NCBI GenBank assembly: GCA_030374765.1
Contig: JARGXX010000099.1
Location: 248,001-312,000 of the forward strand
Source of the DNA: Agarophyton chilense
Taxonomy: Eukaryota > Rhodophyta > Florideophyceae > Gracilariales > Gracilariaceae
DNA length: 64,000 nt
Direction of reading: 5' to 3'
Shown piece after piece: positions 40,099-50,285 of the stretch. Position 1 is the first letter of the stretch. Each line of letters starts with the position of its first letter. The notes below the pieces were generated by a model. That model had not been told where the DNA came from, searched no databases, and saw nothing but the letters and a program-made list of their open reading frames with translations. A program made the position numbers and the translations under genes.

Positions 40099-42072
40099 AT
40101 GGCAGCCACCTTCGGCTCAAAGGTCGTCCCCGCACTCAAGACCGCCATCATGCAGTCCACAAAAGATAACATCGTCTGGCATCTCCCTCACTCCACCTGT
40201 ATCGACTCCTTCATCGGCCTTGTCCAAATCTACTCCGACAAGTCCTCTACCTCTCTCAAATCTTCTTCCATCACCTCCTACCCCCTCCACATCACCCTTC
40301 TCAACTTCTCCGACTCCTTTCGCCGCAAATGCATCTCCGACAATCTCACACTCCTTGGCTATCTTCCCACCTCCTTCACCCCAATCGCTCCTTCTCTAGA
40401 TGCAGATATCATCACTCATTCCTCCTCCATCCCCAGCCAAACAAAATTGGAACTCATACAGCAGACCATCTCCTCCCTCCTTCAACCTCTCTTCTCTTCC
40501 GCCCTCCCCGGTTTCCCCTTCCGCGACGCAGACGGCGTTCTTCGTCAATGCCACCCCATCATCGCCAGCTACTGTGCAGACATTCCCAAGGCAAAGGATA
40601 TTCTCGCCATCTCCCACGGCACCCGCCCCCAGCACCCCTGCCACAGATGCTCTGTCCCTCGCTCACAACTCCACCAACACTCTCACGCCCTTCCCCCTCG
40701 ATCTCTTCCCCTCACCCTTGCAGCCCGCAACAAACACTTCTCCCTCCTCAAGGACTCCGAAGCAGCTCTCCTCGCCCGCAAGCCAAGAGTCTCGCGCAAC
40801 TTCAAGAAACAAGCTCTCCAAGCACTCCACTCCCTCTCCCTCGCAAAATACCCCTCCCTCTTCGAGTCTTACCCCCTTTTCAACATCACCCCCCTCCTCA
40901 CCCCATACAACATCTTTCCCTTCAAACCCCTACACAACTTCCACCTCGGCGTTTCCAAACTCATCAAGCTCGCCGCCATCGAACGTCTCAGATCAGAACA
41001 CCTCTTCACCACCATCAGCTCCACAAACTCCCGCCGTTCCTTCCACTCCGTCCGCACCTCCATCCTCAAGCACTCCAACTTCATCCTCACCGCCATCGAA
41101 AATCATTCCCCAGCTACCGGCATTCACATCGACTTCTCTACTTCCGAAAGCGGGCAGTCCCTCAACGGCTTCTTCACAACTGACGGCGTCCGCGGTATGC
41201 TAGAAGCAAAAGACTACCGCGCCCTCGACATGGTCTTCCCCTTCATCGGCACCTTCTTCGACCGCTGCTGTGACGAAGCCAATTCCGCTCCCATCACAAC
41301 CGTCTTCTCCAAGTACACAGACCTCCTTCTCACCTCCATGTGCTACAACTCCGTCCCCGAATAGACCACTTCTCGTCTTGCCAAACTCGCCTCCCAAATC
41401 CATTCCTTCAAGCACAGAGCTGTCGATGTTCTCGGTCCATACCATACCTCCAACCTTGGCACCCTCAAATTCCACCTCCTCGATCACATCCTAGACGACA
41501 TTCGACGCTTTGGGGGTCTCCACTTCAACGATGCAGGCATCTTCGAACAAGCCCACACCCTCTTCAAAGCACATTACTCCCGAACCTCCAAGCGCAGACC
41601 CACTGCGCACAACGAAACCATCCGTGCCATCGAACGCTCCGATGCCGTCAGCCATTGGAATTCTCTCTCTGCTGATCCTACCGTCACCTCATCCTCCCAT
41701 GCCCCTCCTCCTCCCTTCCAAGCCCGTAAACCAGGTTTCGTCCGTGATGGCAAGCACACCTCTTTTTCCGATCTCATCACCGCTCACAAATTCCTTCGAG
41801 CAAACCCCCACTCAACAATCTCTCTCCTTCAGAATTTCTTCTCCTCAGACACTATCGCCATCATCTCACAGATTTGAACCCTCGCACACCCCTCCTTCGT
41901 CACACTCACACTCAAAACACTAGCTTTCAACCAGAACTCCCCCACTCTCCGCCAAACCCGTCTCACATTCGTCAATTCCGCATACGTCGTCGGCGGCTTC
42001 ACCCCAACCCTACACGACTACATCGCCGATCGAAACGGCTCCGATCCGTGCTTTGCACGGTGTTGTCTGTGA
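40099..42072 (+). pseudogene. Plavaka/KDZ-like transposase with two in-frame stops
   Basis: One reading frame of 657 codons carries two internal stops, TAG at 41362 and TGA at 41875, with no frameshift. The frame is also open upstream to the edge of element B (SATLFQKDAIHVLKQQ). Signatures of Plavaka/KDZ transposases: a WHLPHSTCIDSF ... YSDKSSTS ... SYPLHITLLNFSDSFRRK ... LLGYLP block (first 130 residues); FPFRDADGVLRQCHPIIASY followed by a CxxC pair (CHRC) at about 183-186; and FPFKPLHNFHLGVSKLIK. The C-terminal part after the second stop still reads like protein (SAYVVGGFTPTLHDYIADRNG). Third positions are overwhelmingly C/T, unlike neighbouring genes. Probably inactive. Confidence 0.65.
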
Positions 42073-42138
42073 AAACATGCATTTGTAGCGTTATATTCGT
42101 GTTGCACTGCAAACATCTACCTTGACCGCGCGAGTGCA

Positions 42139-42448
42139 CACGTGTCGCTTGCACGAATATTTCTCCGCCTGCGGGGAGTGCTACGGCATGCCATTGGCCA
42201 ACCTTCCTACACGTGTCGACATCCTCCAATCACGTGCCGTGGCACTCTTGGTTCCGCCGCCCGCGCGAGTGCCACGGCACGCCATTGGCGAGCGCGAGTA
42301 CACGTGTCTCCGTCCTTGAATCCTGCGACGTGGCACTCCTGTTCCGCCGCCCAGCCTAGTGCCACGGCACGCTATTGGTCATCTGTTACACGTGTGTCGC
42401 CGTTGATGAATCCCATGCTGTGGCACTCTTGTTCCGCGGCCAAGTGGC
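42139..42448 (+). repeat. Degenerate tandem repeat of 71-91 bp, about 4 units
   Basis: Units begin with CACGTGTS at 42139, 42210, 42301 and 42389. Each contains a GTGGCACTC / GTGCCACGGCAC pair, themselves inverted, around a TTCCGCCGCC centre, then a CATTGG. It lies in the 3' subterminal part of the KDZ-like element. Arrays of this kind are typical transposase-binding regions in CACTA-like elements. Confidence 0.6.
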
Positions 42449-42500
42449 CCATTCGTATCACACGCAGCGACACACACACACACAAACATGTGCTTGAGTA

Positions 42501-42715
42501 GTCGACTGTCGGCCGACAGAGGTGCGCTCCGACTTCATCGGGGGTCCCGATGAAGTCCCCGCGCACCTCTGTCGGCCGACATAATACATATAATTTTGTA
42601 ATTTTTTGGACGCCCATGTGTACACAATGCATTCTGTCGGCCGACAGAAGTGCGCGGGGACTTCATCGGAACCCCCGATGAAGTCAGAGCGCACCTTTGT
42701 CGGCCGACAGTCGAC
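42501..42715. repeat. Compound palindrome (inverted repeat of inverted repeats)
   Basis: Outer arms GTCGACTGTCGGCCGACA (42501-42518) and the exact complement (42698-42715) enclose two halves (42501-42581 and about 42634-42715), which are near-perfect reverse complements of each other. Each half is itself a near-perfect palindrome centred on a GACTTCATCGG / CCGATGAAGTC pair. The 12-mer TGTCGGCCGACA occurs four times (42507, 42570, 42635, 42698). The AT-rich loop is about 52 bp. A degenerate third half follows at about 42759-42812. Confidence 0.85.
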
Positions 42716-42815
42716 CCACATCTCAGAAACGCATCATGCGTGATGTTATGGCGTATTTGTTGGCAGACAGCGGTTGCCTGCAACTTCATCGGTCCACCGA
42801 TGAAGTCGCAGCACA

Positions 42816-43071
42816 AGCGTAGTAAGCAAAAGGGCCAGTAAGGAGGTAGAAGGTACTGACGACTGCCTTGGTATAGATCTCCACCTAAAGCGGTCAAGAG
42901 TGACCAGTTAACTGCTAATGCAGACTAAACTGCATTAAGTGGTCAAAACACTAAGATGAATGGAGTTTTTATTTCCAAAATTCTTTTTTCAGGTGCCGAA
43001 CTACCGCAGTCTGCAAAATTATTTGATTTTTTGGCTTTTTATTTACAAAACTAGCTATCTAGCACACTTAT
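42816..43071. other. Right subterminal region of the KDZ-like element
   Basis: No gene. AT-rich toward the terminal inverted repeat. Confidence 0.4.
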
Positions 43072-43499
43072 CTAGCATTCCGAGAACACAGACGTAACTG
43101 TACCATCATTACTGGTGTGTTTCTTTCTTTTGTTGGTTTGCCATTGTTTAGGTCAGTACACCGCCCCTGTATAGGATTGTTCTTACGCTTCTTTATTTCG
43201 CTTATCCAGTGTGGATACCCCTTTCATAGGTCTGTACGCTTGGTCGTGCGTCCTATTTCGCCCTACATTTTCGCTCTACACTTTGCCGTTGTCCACGGAA
43301 TATCCTTCTTTTTGGATCGCCCTTTGATTCCTCCCCTTTTCCTGGGTTCATCACCTTCGTAGGTATTGCCTTAAACACAGTGGTATTACAGCCGCACATC
43401 GGTGGCTCGAAGGCTCGTTCGCTGAGTTACGCCTCTTCACGAGAGCAAGACTCGAACACTCGAGAGGTATTTCCCCACCTGGAATTGCTCTACACTTAC

Positions 43500-44395
43500 C
43501 GATGTGAAAACATATTCTCCGAAGAATGGCTCAAACGTCTCTTAGTCATGGGATTACTCCCTGCCATTCGGACACATGTCCGCAATTACCACACGGAAAA
43601 CACACAATACTCCTTCCGAAGGCTCGTTACGTCTGCCGGGGGTTCTGGCAAAACCTACAGTACTTCCAGGCGGAATGCTGACTTATGCAGAAGACACACA
43701 ACCCCATTGCGTAAACCCACCCAAGCCCATTTGGTTAGTTCCACGGATTCGGACATGGCTCAACCACTCCGATTTGCCGACTTGGGAGATGTCCTCGCGA
43801 TTAATTTCAGTGCTCCTCCTTCTGGGCTCCCATGAAATACCTCCCAGGGAACTACAGCGACCACTGGACCATTCAAGACCAAGTATTCTCCATTTCCGCC
43901 CCACAAGGACGTTTTTGTTCGTGACCCAAGGGCTTGCTTTCTCTGCCTTTCCATGGGCCTACCTTGTGACTGCACGAGGTATCTACCTGAGGACGCACGA
44001 AAAAAGCTCCTAGCCCTCCGAGAAGAGGATTACCGGGTGCGAAGATCCGAAGGAATGTTTAACAGGGCACAGCAACGAACCACAGGGACCTATGGAAGCT
44101 CACGTTACGCCACGCCTCCGGACACTCCGATTAAAGCCTCACAGGTCCACGCCATTGTAGATACTGCGGACGACCCAGAAGAAGAATCCTATCCTCAGGA
44201 AGAAATGGAAACCCAATCTGAAAACTCATAAAGGGTCGACGCAAGGAAAATCCTCCCTCTTTAAGCCCCTGACTCAACCGATTGGACTTTCATGAGCCAA
44301 AGAGCTCTTCACCTCCCAATACCAACCACCCAGAATAGAACACTCAGGTTGAACCACAATTAAAACACAGGAGCGACCCGGTCTGTATCCTCAGG
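43500..44395 (+). mobile_element. Ty3/Gypsy element A, right part (end of gag)
   Basis: Gag similarity resumes directly after the CTTAC duplication of E. TYRCENIF aligns with the AFHRCGNVY block of B, and a knuckle-like cysteine cluster follows at about 43.93 kb with the region that trails the knuckle in B. Protease through integrase are not seen; the sequence ends at the inverted LTR. Fossil, strongly reduced. Confidence 0.6.
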
Positions 44396-44821
44396 TGTAA
44401 CGCAATGACGGGTTAAGTCAGCGTACGGGTCTCGACCGGTGGTAGCTTGCTAGAGCGGGTCCTAAGGTTCGAATCCTTGACTGCGGCACTCCCAGAGTAC
44501 TTGGTGCAATGGGCTGACATTTACTGCGTAGTCCTACAGGTTAAAGCTACGGAAACTATGGCTTGAAGACCAAAGGGTGTTATTTAGTATCCTAACGGTG
44601 CCTACCGTACTCTAAGGGAGAAGCGTCACTCGAGACAAGTAAATAGTACTGGCGAGGCGCTCAGATCTCCCTGGCACTGTAGTGTTAATCTATTACACTA
44701 ATTAAATTAAAATAATAATCTACATGAGTCCACCTGAGGTCGACCCGTACACGTGTCACCTGCAAGATCCTTCAGGGCCCGGCGGCTTACAGGGCTCAAC
44801 CGGTATTATCGCTCCTTCACA
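44396..44821 (-). repeat. Inverted LTR of the A type
   Basis: 426 bp, reverse complement of the 5' LTR of A (25887-26331) with many differences. It starts TGTAACGCAATGAC on the plus strand and ends TTCACA. There is no matching 5-bp duplication, primer site or polypurine tract on either side. It is therefore either an old solo LTR with eroded flanks or a recombination joint between A and F. Confidence 0.6.
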
Positions 44822-45481
44822 GAGTGCAGCAGGTCTCAAGAAAAGAAGAAGACCACAAGGGACACCGCAGTTGTGGAGACGCCACATAGAGACCGTATGA
44901 CTGTATCGGCTGATCCGTTTGCGGCGGATACCAAGCATTTAAGGCGACCCCCAGAACATCCGTACACCTTAAATCCGGAAGAAAAGAAGCCCAACGGGGC
45001 AAGCCTAAGGCGTACAGTGGCAACCGAAGTCGCGTTTTCGCCGCGAGGTTCGGAAAAACCGAGAAGGAAGTTGGAAGCACCGCCTACACCGGAAAGATAT
45101 AGAGAAAACAGACGACTGGATTTGAGAACCCTGTATGTGGATGAGACGACAGAACGGGATGACACGATTCCGAACGCTATAGCGAACGCTGCGGAACCTG
45201 TTGACTGGAGTGTCACCCCGACTGAGGATTCCGCAACTGAGGAGATGGAATACCTCATCGAAGGCATTCTAGATCACGGATGGCATGTAAAGGACAACAG
45301 TTTACTGTTTAAAGTTCGTTGGTATGGGTATCAACCCGAAGACGATACATGGGAGCCCATATGCAATCTACAACTATCACATGTGCTCGCGCACTGCCGA
45401 CGTGCTAAACTGAATGTCCCAGACACTATTGATGACGCTCTCGTCGGTTTGGTTGTGTCAGGAGAGCCTGATCGAATCTGA
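44822..45481 (+). pseudogene. Pol C-terminus with chromodomain, chromovirus F
   Basis: About 50 residues near 45.24-45.40 kb form a chromodomain: MEYLIEGILDHG, LFKVRWYGYQPEDDTWEP and a closing helix LSHVLAHCRR. Aromatic positions of the methyl-lysine cage appear present. The preceding part is a basic, Pro-rich linker as in B. Confidence 0.75.
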
Positions 45482-45504
45482 CCCGTATAGAAGTATGAAG
45501 TAAC

Positions 45505-45610
45505 TCCAGGAGGAGGAAGAATAAAGTAGAGGTCAACAAGAAGTAATGAGTGAAGCCAGAAGAGGAGAGCCCTCGCAGAAAGAAGAAGAAGCAAAGAAGT
45601 TGCAGAAGAT
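45505..45610 (+). repeat. Purine-rich tract between convergent frames, F
   Basis: GA-rich run (AGGAGGAGGAAGAAT ... AGAAAGAAGAAGAAGC) on the gag-pol strand, placed between the chromodomain stop and the end of the antisense frame, as in D. Confidence 0.55.
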
Positions 45611-45681
45611 CAAAGCGTTTTATTTTGGTTATCTCAAGAGTACCGCTAGTCGGTTTGTTACAGTGCCCTCAGGCAAGAATG

Positions 45682-47447
45682 TTATGGATTCGGGTTATCT
45701 GAGTTGATACTCATCGAGGAGTGCAAAAGATTCAGCATCTGCTGTCGATTTCCTTGAACGAGGTGGGGAGGAATCCCAGCGTCTTCTAGGAACTGCGTCA
45801 GATTGCCAAGCTCGGCATCGTGGGAAGCCACTGAGTGTCGAACAGGCTCAGGTACAGCGCTTTGCATCGCTGCAGGGACCACTGGCTGTATGCAGTCGTT
45901 CTCACCCAAAGCGGGATCCTCGAAGATGACCTCTTCTGGCTCTTCGTCGTAATTGATTTCTTGCATCTCGTCAACGAGTGCGTCGGCATTCTGAGCAGTT
46001 GGCTCGTGTATATAACCAGTCAGCTGGATTGGAGGCATTGCTCGCTGTGTTTCCCGCAGAACTTTGGCGTGATCGCCGTCGATATGCTGGTTAGTCCAGG
46101 GGTCGTACCAGACAAAGTCACCGCCGGGACGGGTTCTTCCGGGTGTATACTCGGGACGAAGACGTCCTCTAGCCTGCTGTTCAGAAGGAGCAAGGGTCCA
46201 GTCAATCTGGTCAATGACATTCATCAGGCGCATAAATTATTCGTGCTTGGCACGTGAGCCCAGGACGAGCGACAGATCGAGTTCTCTCCCAAGTTATCGA
46301 GCAATCGGGCTCATATTCCATAAACGATATGTGTCGTATACTTCCCAAAGGATGAAGACGACTATCTTCGCGATGAATTCACTGTAGACGACTACGCAAT
46401 AACCGGAAAACGGATCATTCGCGAGTAAGGAACCTACGTAGGTGATTGAAGAAGGAAGCTCTACAGGACAGCCACGAGGACTCTCGACCTCATGCCAGTA
46501 TTGAGGAATCGGCACGTAGCGCCCGATGCGCGAGTTATAGCAACCAAGTATCCCAGTCGAGATCTGGTACGGCGTTCCCACCGGGGGAATTTTCAATACC
46601 GATTATCCCGTTTGCGGAGATAGCGGAATTCCGCATGTAATTGAGGACTGTCGGAATAGAGGACCCCGTTTGATACTCCACGAACATCGCGCCACCTTTG
46701 GACATCTAACGCTTCTAGGTTCTCGACATACGAGTACGCCTCGCCATTTGTTCTGGCACACCAGGTATCGAATTGGCAATTCTCATTGATGGGCACCGAG
46801 CCGATAATGCGGCGTAATCGCTGGTACAACAGACAGGTGGATCGTTCGTGCGCCTCGAGCAAGCTCTCGTTTCCGACGCGACTGATCGAATTGTTTGGAG
46901 GGGCGCAGTGGCTCAACCAATCTGTTGTAAACAACGCATGCCATGGGATACCATTGGAAAGGCGACCGGCGACCACATACTGATTCATCAGAGCTTCGCC
47001 GAGGACCGCCGCAGGGAAAACCCAAGGTGGTGCTCGCGCGTATAAGGCAGAGTTCTGCAGTGGGTCTCGGCCGACGAAGTCCGCGCAATGTGGGAACATC
47101 TGTACGGAGGAGGACGAAGGTTGCAGAATAGCTGCTGTGGAGGAAATGTATACAGGACCAGGATTGGAAGCCTATTGGGGCAAAGGGGCAGTTCGGCAGA
47201 TTGGAGCGGAATCTCTAGGCGTTGCAGATGTCTTCTGAAACGGAGGATTTTCGGCATTGTCATAGGACGTAGGTGGATTTACCACGTAAGACGGAAGATT
47301 GCTCATCGCGAAATGTGGGATACAAGAAAAGCTTGAAGGATGGAATAGCGAGATGACCGCAAGGTGGAGTGAGGAAACACAAGGTTGTGATTCGAAAAGA
47401 AACATCGGAATGTCCGAGAAGCGCGCTGCGATTGCTTTTACAGTCAA
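45682..47447 (-). pseudogene. Antisense frame region, chromovirus F
   Basis: Homologue of the antisense frames of B and D, decayed into several pieces. Conserved landmarks survive in the same order: YARAPPW ... P, RTNGEAYSY, LHAEFRYLRK, RIGRYVPIPQYW, ELPSSITYVGSLLANDP, SGYCVVV and YDTYRLWNMSP, followed by an acidic end (GDFVWYDPW). Overall divergence from B and D is large, yet these blocks persist. Confidence 0.6.
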
Positions 47448-47467
47448 TGCGTCGCGGGGACTGCGCT

Positions 47468-47483
47468 CTTAACGGGGAGGTTA
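47468..47483 (+). promoter_or_regulatory. Polypurine tract, chromovirus F
   Basis: CTTAACGGGGAGGTTA abuts the LTR start TGGAGC. It is equivalent to the CTTAAGGAGGGG tracts of B and D. Confidence 0.6.
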
Positions 47484-48231
47484 TGGAGCATTCTGGATGC
47501 ACCTGAGTTCCACCGTTCGAAAAAACTACGAGGTCGCGGTACGGAATTCTTAAGCTATTTCTTGGGCTATACTCGATTACGAGAAGTTATGAGAAGATTT
47601 ACTTCATGGAAAGATTGGGACAGGAGAAATTTAATTAGGAAGTACTGTATTTAGTGTACACTGTAAGGTGCCATCACCAAATATTTTATTTGGTATTATT
47701 TAGATAACTATGTAGTGGCACGCCACGTGTATGCCTTACTGTACAGTACTCGCTTTCTCTCTTGGCACATTAAAGGGCCCAAGGCCCAGGTGAGGACGGC
47801 GAAGGCCAACCAACGAACCCAAAACACCATCTTGGTGAGTCCTAGAAATCTTAAAGTGATTTACAACACAAACGGGCACCTATAGTATCAGCTCATATCC
47901 GTTCTGAGCTAAATCTCTTGTTCCGAGGATACCCTCTACTGTTGGGCGTTTACCGCCCTTTTTCTACAGCCTTCTCTGTGTGTGTGTGTGTTGTTTTCTC
48001 TACTGTTACCTGGTTATTTGTGTTGTCACAAGGGTTGTCGAGCAGCTCTCGTGTGCATTACGTACCGCTGCATCTGGACACCCGCTTCATGAATACACGT
48101 ATTATCCCCATTGTTCGCACACCTGGCCTCTTTCCGCACACTCCCCTCTTATCTAAGAACCGTCGCTTGCAAGGCGACAACCGCTCTTCGCGGTAATTTC
48201 TATGGATACCCACTGTAACGAGACCGCTACA
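47484..48231 (+). repeat. 3' LTR of chromovirus F
   Basis: About 748 bp, from TGGAGCATTC to GACCGCTACA. Borders are inferred from the polypurine tract and the CTACA end shared with the other LTRs; there is no second copy in the window. Confidence 0.5.
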
Positions 48232-48251
48232 GTCTTTAGTGGAATACCAAA

Positions 48252-48522
48252 AAGTTGCTTTTTTTGGGCTGCGCTTGAGTTTTAGGAGTATACTTGCTGG
48301 AATCATACCCTCACCTACTAATTCCATGATTTGCAGATGTTCAGGACGTGTCAGAGGCGGGCCACGAGCCGTAATTGAGCCAATGATTGTATAAAGAATA
48401 TACTTTTGAAACAGTATTATTGACTTAGTGGTTTTTATTTGCTGTGAAATGTGCTCTACAGTGCGTGAAATGCGTTTTTGGCGCAGTTTTTGGAAAGGGA
48501 TATGTTTTTGAAACGCAATGTA
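48252..48522 (-). mobile_element. Broken Tc1/mariner copy
   Basis: Corresponds to the right 270 bp of the element at 14900-16203: the terminal repeat (ending at 48522) and the first codons of the transposase (ARGPPLTRPEHLQIMELVGEG ... KLKRSPKK). The remainder is missing. It is highly similar but not identical to the full copy, so they are separate insertions of one family. Confidence 0.85.
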
Positions 48523-48951
48523 CCTTAACCCTTTTGAACCTAAACGCTTATCTCTACCATTGTAGAAATAAGCGATGCATATGATTGGCCAAAAGGCTTT
48601 CGGCATCCTAACCAGTTCGCTGAAAGCCTGCCAAGTAGAATGTTTGCTTATTTATACAATTGTAGAGAAAATCGAGGAAACTCTATTGGCTGTTGCTCAG
48701 ATTTGCGTTCATCGGGACCAATAAATGCGTCCGTCGTGGCCTGAAATTATGAGAACAGAATGTGGTTACTATTGCGCTGCTGTAGTTTGCGTTGCGCAGC
48801 ATGGATTTGCACATGCACACATGAACCCAAGCTGATGGCTGCGCTTCCAAGCACTACCGCCAATTTGCGAATGGCAAAACACCCGCCAAAGCATGCGGCC
48901 AGCCGTTTTGAAACTGTTGACACCTAATCATCACTGCCGCTCACGTTCCAC
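48523..48951. other. Spacer before piggyBac-type element 3
   Basis: 430 bases. It contains an imperfect inverted repeat GCTTATCTCTAC / GTAGAAATAAGC at about 48549-48575 and nothing else recognised. It may include the left end of the next transposon. Confidence 0.35.
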
Positions 48952-49314
48952 ATGTCAACGACAACGAAACGTCTTTCACCTGCTCAAGAAAGACATACCG
49001 ACCAAAACGTCTCAGTCAACGAAAGCGCTGCCAACATGAGCGATGACAACATATATGACTGTGAAGAATTCCAAGTGTCTGCCTTGGGCGCAGTAGAAAA
49101 ACAAACTGTTTACCAAACAGTTCCATATTGCGCGAAATGAAAAGGGGAGAGCGGTCTCTTTCTGACGAAGTCCCAGTTCACAAAGCGTGTTTATGCCCAC
49201 AAAAGTGAGTTAGGTTTGTTCAACCTATTCTAGAACAAATCTTATCTCGAATGTTTTAGATCATGGACAAGCAAGAGATTGATAGAATGTGACAGATGAA
49301 CAACACAACTTCGA

Positions 49315-50070
49315 ATGAACGAGCTGCTGGCATATATTGGTCTTGAGCTTGCTACCTCTGGGCATCGCCTCAACCGCTTACCCGACTATTGGTGTACGTC
49401 CGATCTATTAGGATTCCCTTTTTTCAAGAAGAAAATGAGCAGGGATATGTTCTTGAACATACGCGCTGCTCTGCGCATGTATGCTAGCTATGATTCCAAT
49501 GTTGCGGTGGTTGATCCTGTGTTGCACAGAGGCCAGATTCTGCAGCATTTTGGAAGAAATGCTGCTACGGTACCTGTCCCTGTCGGCGTGAGCTCTCTTG
49601 ACGAGAATACGGTGAGATGCCAGGGACAAACTACGGCTAGGACATATATGAAATCCAAACATGTGAAATTCAGGATTCGATTCTATACTGTAGTGGGATG
49701 GTCTCATGCCTATCTACACAGCATTCAAGACAAGGGGTCAGGCAATAAGTCTGGGCAAACGCCTTTTCAGCGCGACACAAATGTTTTCCGCAGCCATTGT
49801 CGTGCAGTTGAAAGAAAAGTGGACGGGAAAATCATTTCAAAGTCTACAGCGTCTGCCCTTTGGTGTGCTCAAATGGCACATCAAATTCAACTGCATCCCA
49901 TCCCCAGCCATGGGCGCTTGATGGTTATGGACAACTTTTATACGCGACATGTTCTGGCACGTCAGTGGCTTTACTTAGTGACGGGTAATGGAAGGTGCTC
50001 GGCACTGTACGCTTCAATAATGTGGATCGAATTAACCGCCCCGCGCCGAAGGAGGCAATTGAAAGCCTAA
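49315..50070 (+). pseudogene. piggyBac transposase, N-terminal and catalytic part
   Basis: 251 codons. It opens with the N-terminal helical domain (LLAYIGLELATSGHRLNRLPDYW; KKKMSRDMFLNIRAALRMY). Two of the three catalytic aspartates are visible: D96 in VSSLDENTV and D206 in LMVMDNFYT. KHVKFRIRFYTVVG is the strand between them. The frame then shifts; the third aspartate is in the next piece. Length and motifs match the family. Confidence 0.75.
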
Positions 50071-50285
50071 GATATGAGAAAAGAGGACAGTGGCGTTTGA
50101 TCCAAGTTTACCATAAGCCAGGTGAAGCGAAGTCATCCTGAACTGTTTCAGATAAAACAGGATTCGTTCTCTTCAAAGACCGTTCGATTGTTTCATTTTA
50201 TACAAATGATCTTGCGGATAGTCCGCACCTTCGAATCCACCGGCCGGACGAGCACGCATTAATTTGCGTCCGTGGACTAGCACCC

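Larger units (their letters stand above)
28275..43096 (+). mobile_element. Plavaka/KDZ-like (CACTA-related) DNA transposon, interrupted by B
   Basis: An exact 18-bp inverted repeat, GTGTTCTCGGAATGCTAG at 28282-28299 and its complement at 43072-43089, marks the ends; weaker pairing extends about 7 bases outward on each side. The element's own DNA is 28275-28469 plus 39882-43096, about 3.4 kb; B fills the rest. It carries the transposase frame at 40099-42072, a CACGTGT-headed tandem repeat (42139-42448) and a large compound palindrome (42501-42715). No clear target duplication was identified, so the outer borders are good to about 10 bases. Confidence 0.6.
27859..43494 (+). mobile_element. Solo LTR E, interrupted by a DNA transposon
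   Basis: Begins TGTAGAGCAACG (27859) and ends TTGCTCTACA (43494), flanked by an exact CTTAC duplication (27854-27858 and 43495-43499). Its own sequence is only the two flanks, about 27859-28280 and about 43090-43494, roughly 830 bp together. That is the size of a single LTR in this group (B 866, D 916). The right flank resembles the R/U5 part of the D LTR. The simplest reading is a solo LTR left by LTR-LTR recombination, later split by the Plavaka/KDZ-like transposon. Confidence 0.65.
44822..48231 (+). mobile_element. Chromovirus F, 3' half
   Basis: Fossil of a Ty3/Gypsy chromovirus missing everything before the end of pol. Parts: Pro/Arg-rich linker and chromodomain (44822-45481), purine-rich tract (about 45505-45605), antisense frame region (45682-47447), polypurine tract (47468-47483) and 3' LTR (47484-48231). 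It is more diverged from B and D than they are from each other. Several breaks in the antisense region. Confidence 0.7.

Noticed and set aside
42501-42812. Regularly spaced repeats as a CRISPR array
   Set aside because: The boxes alternate with related palindromic sequence rather than unique spacers, and the context is a eukaryotic transposon.
44450-44500. Possible tRNA gene (GGTTCGAATCC T-loop)
   Set aside because: A D-arm-like GGTAGC...TAGAGC is present, but the anticodon arm and acceptor stem are missing and it lies within an LTR repeat.
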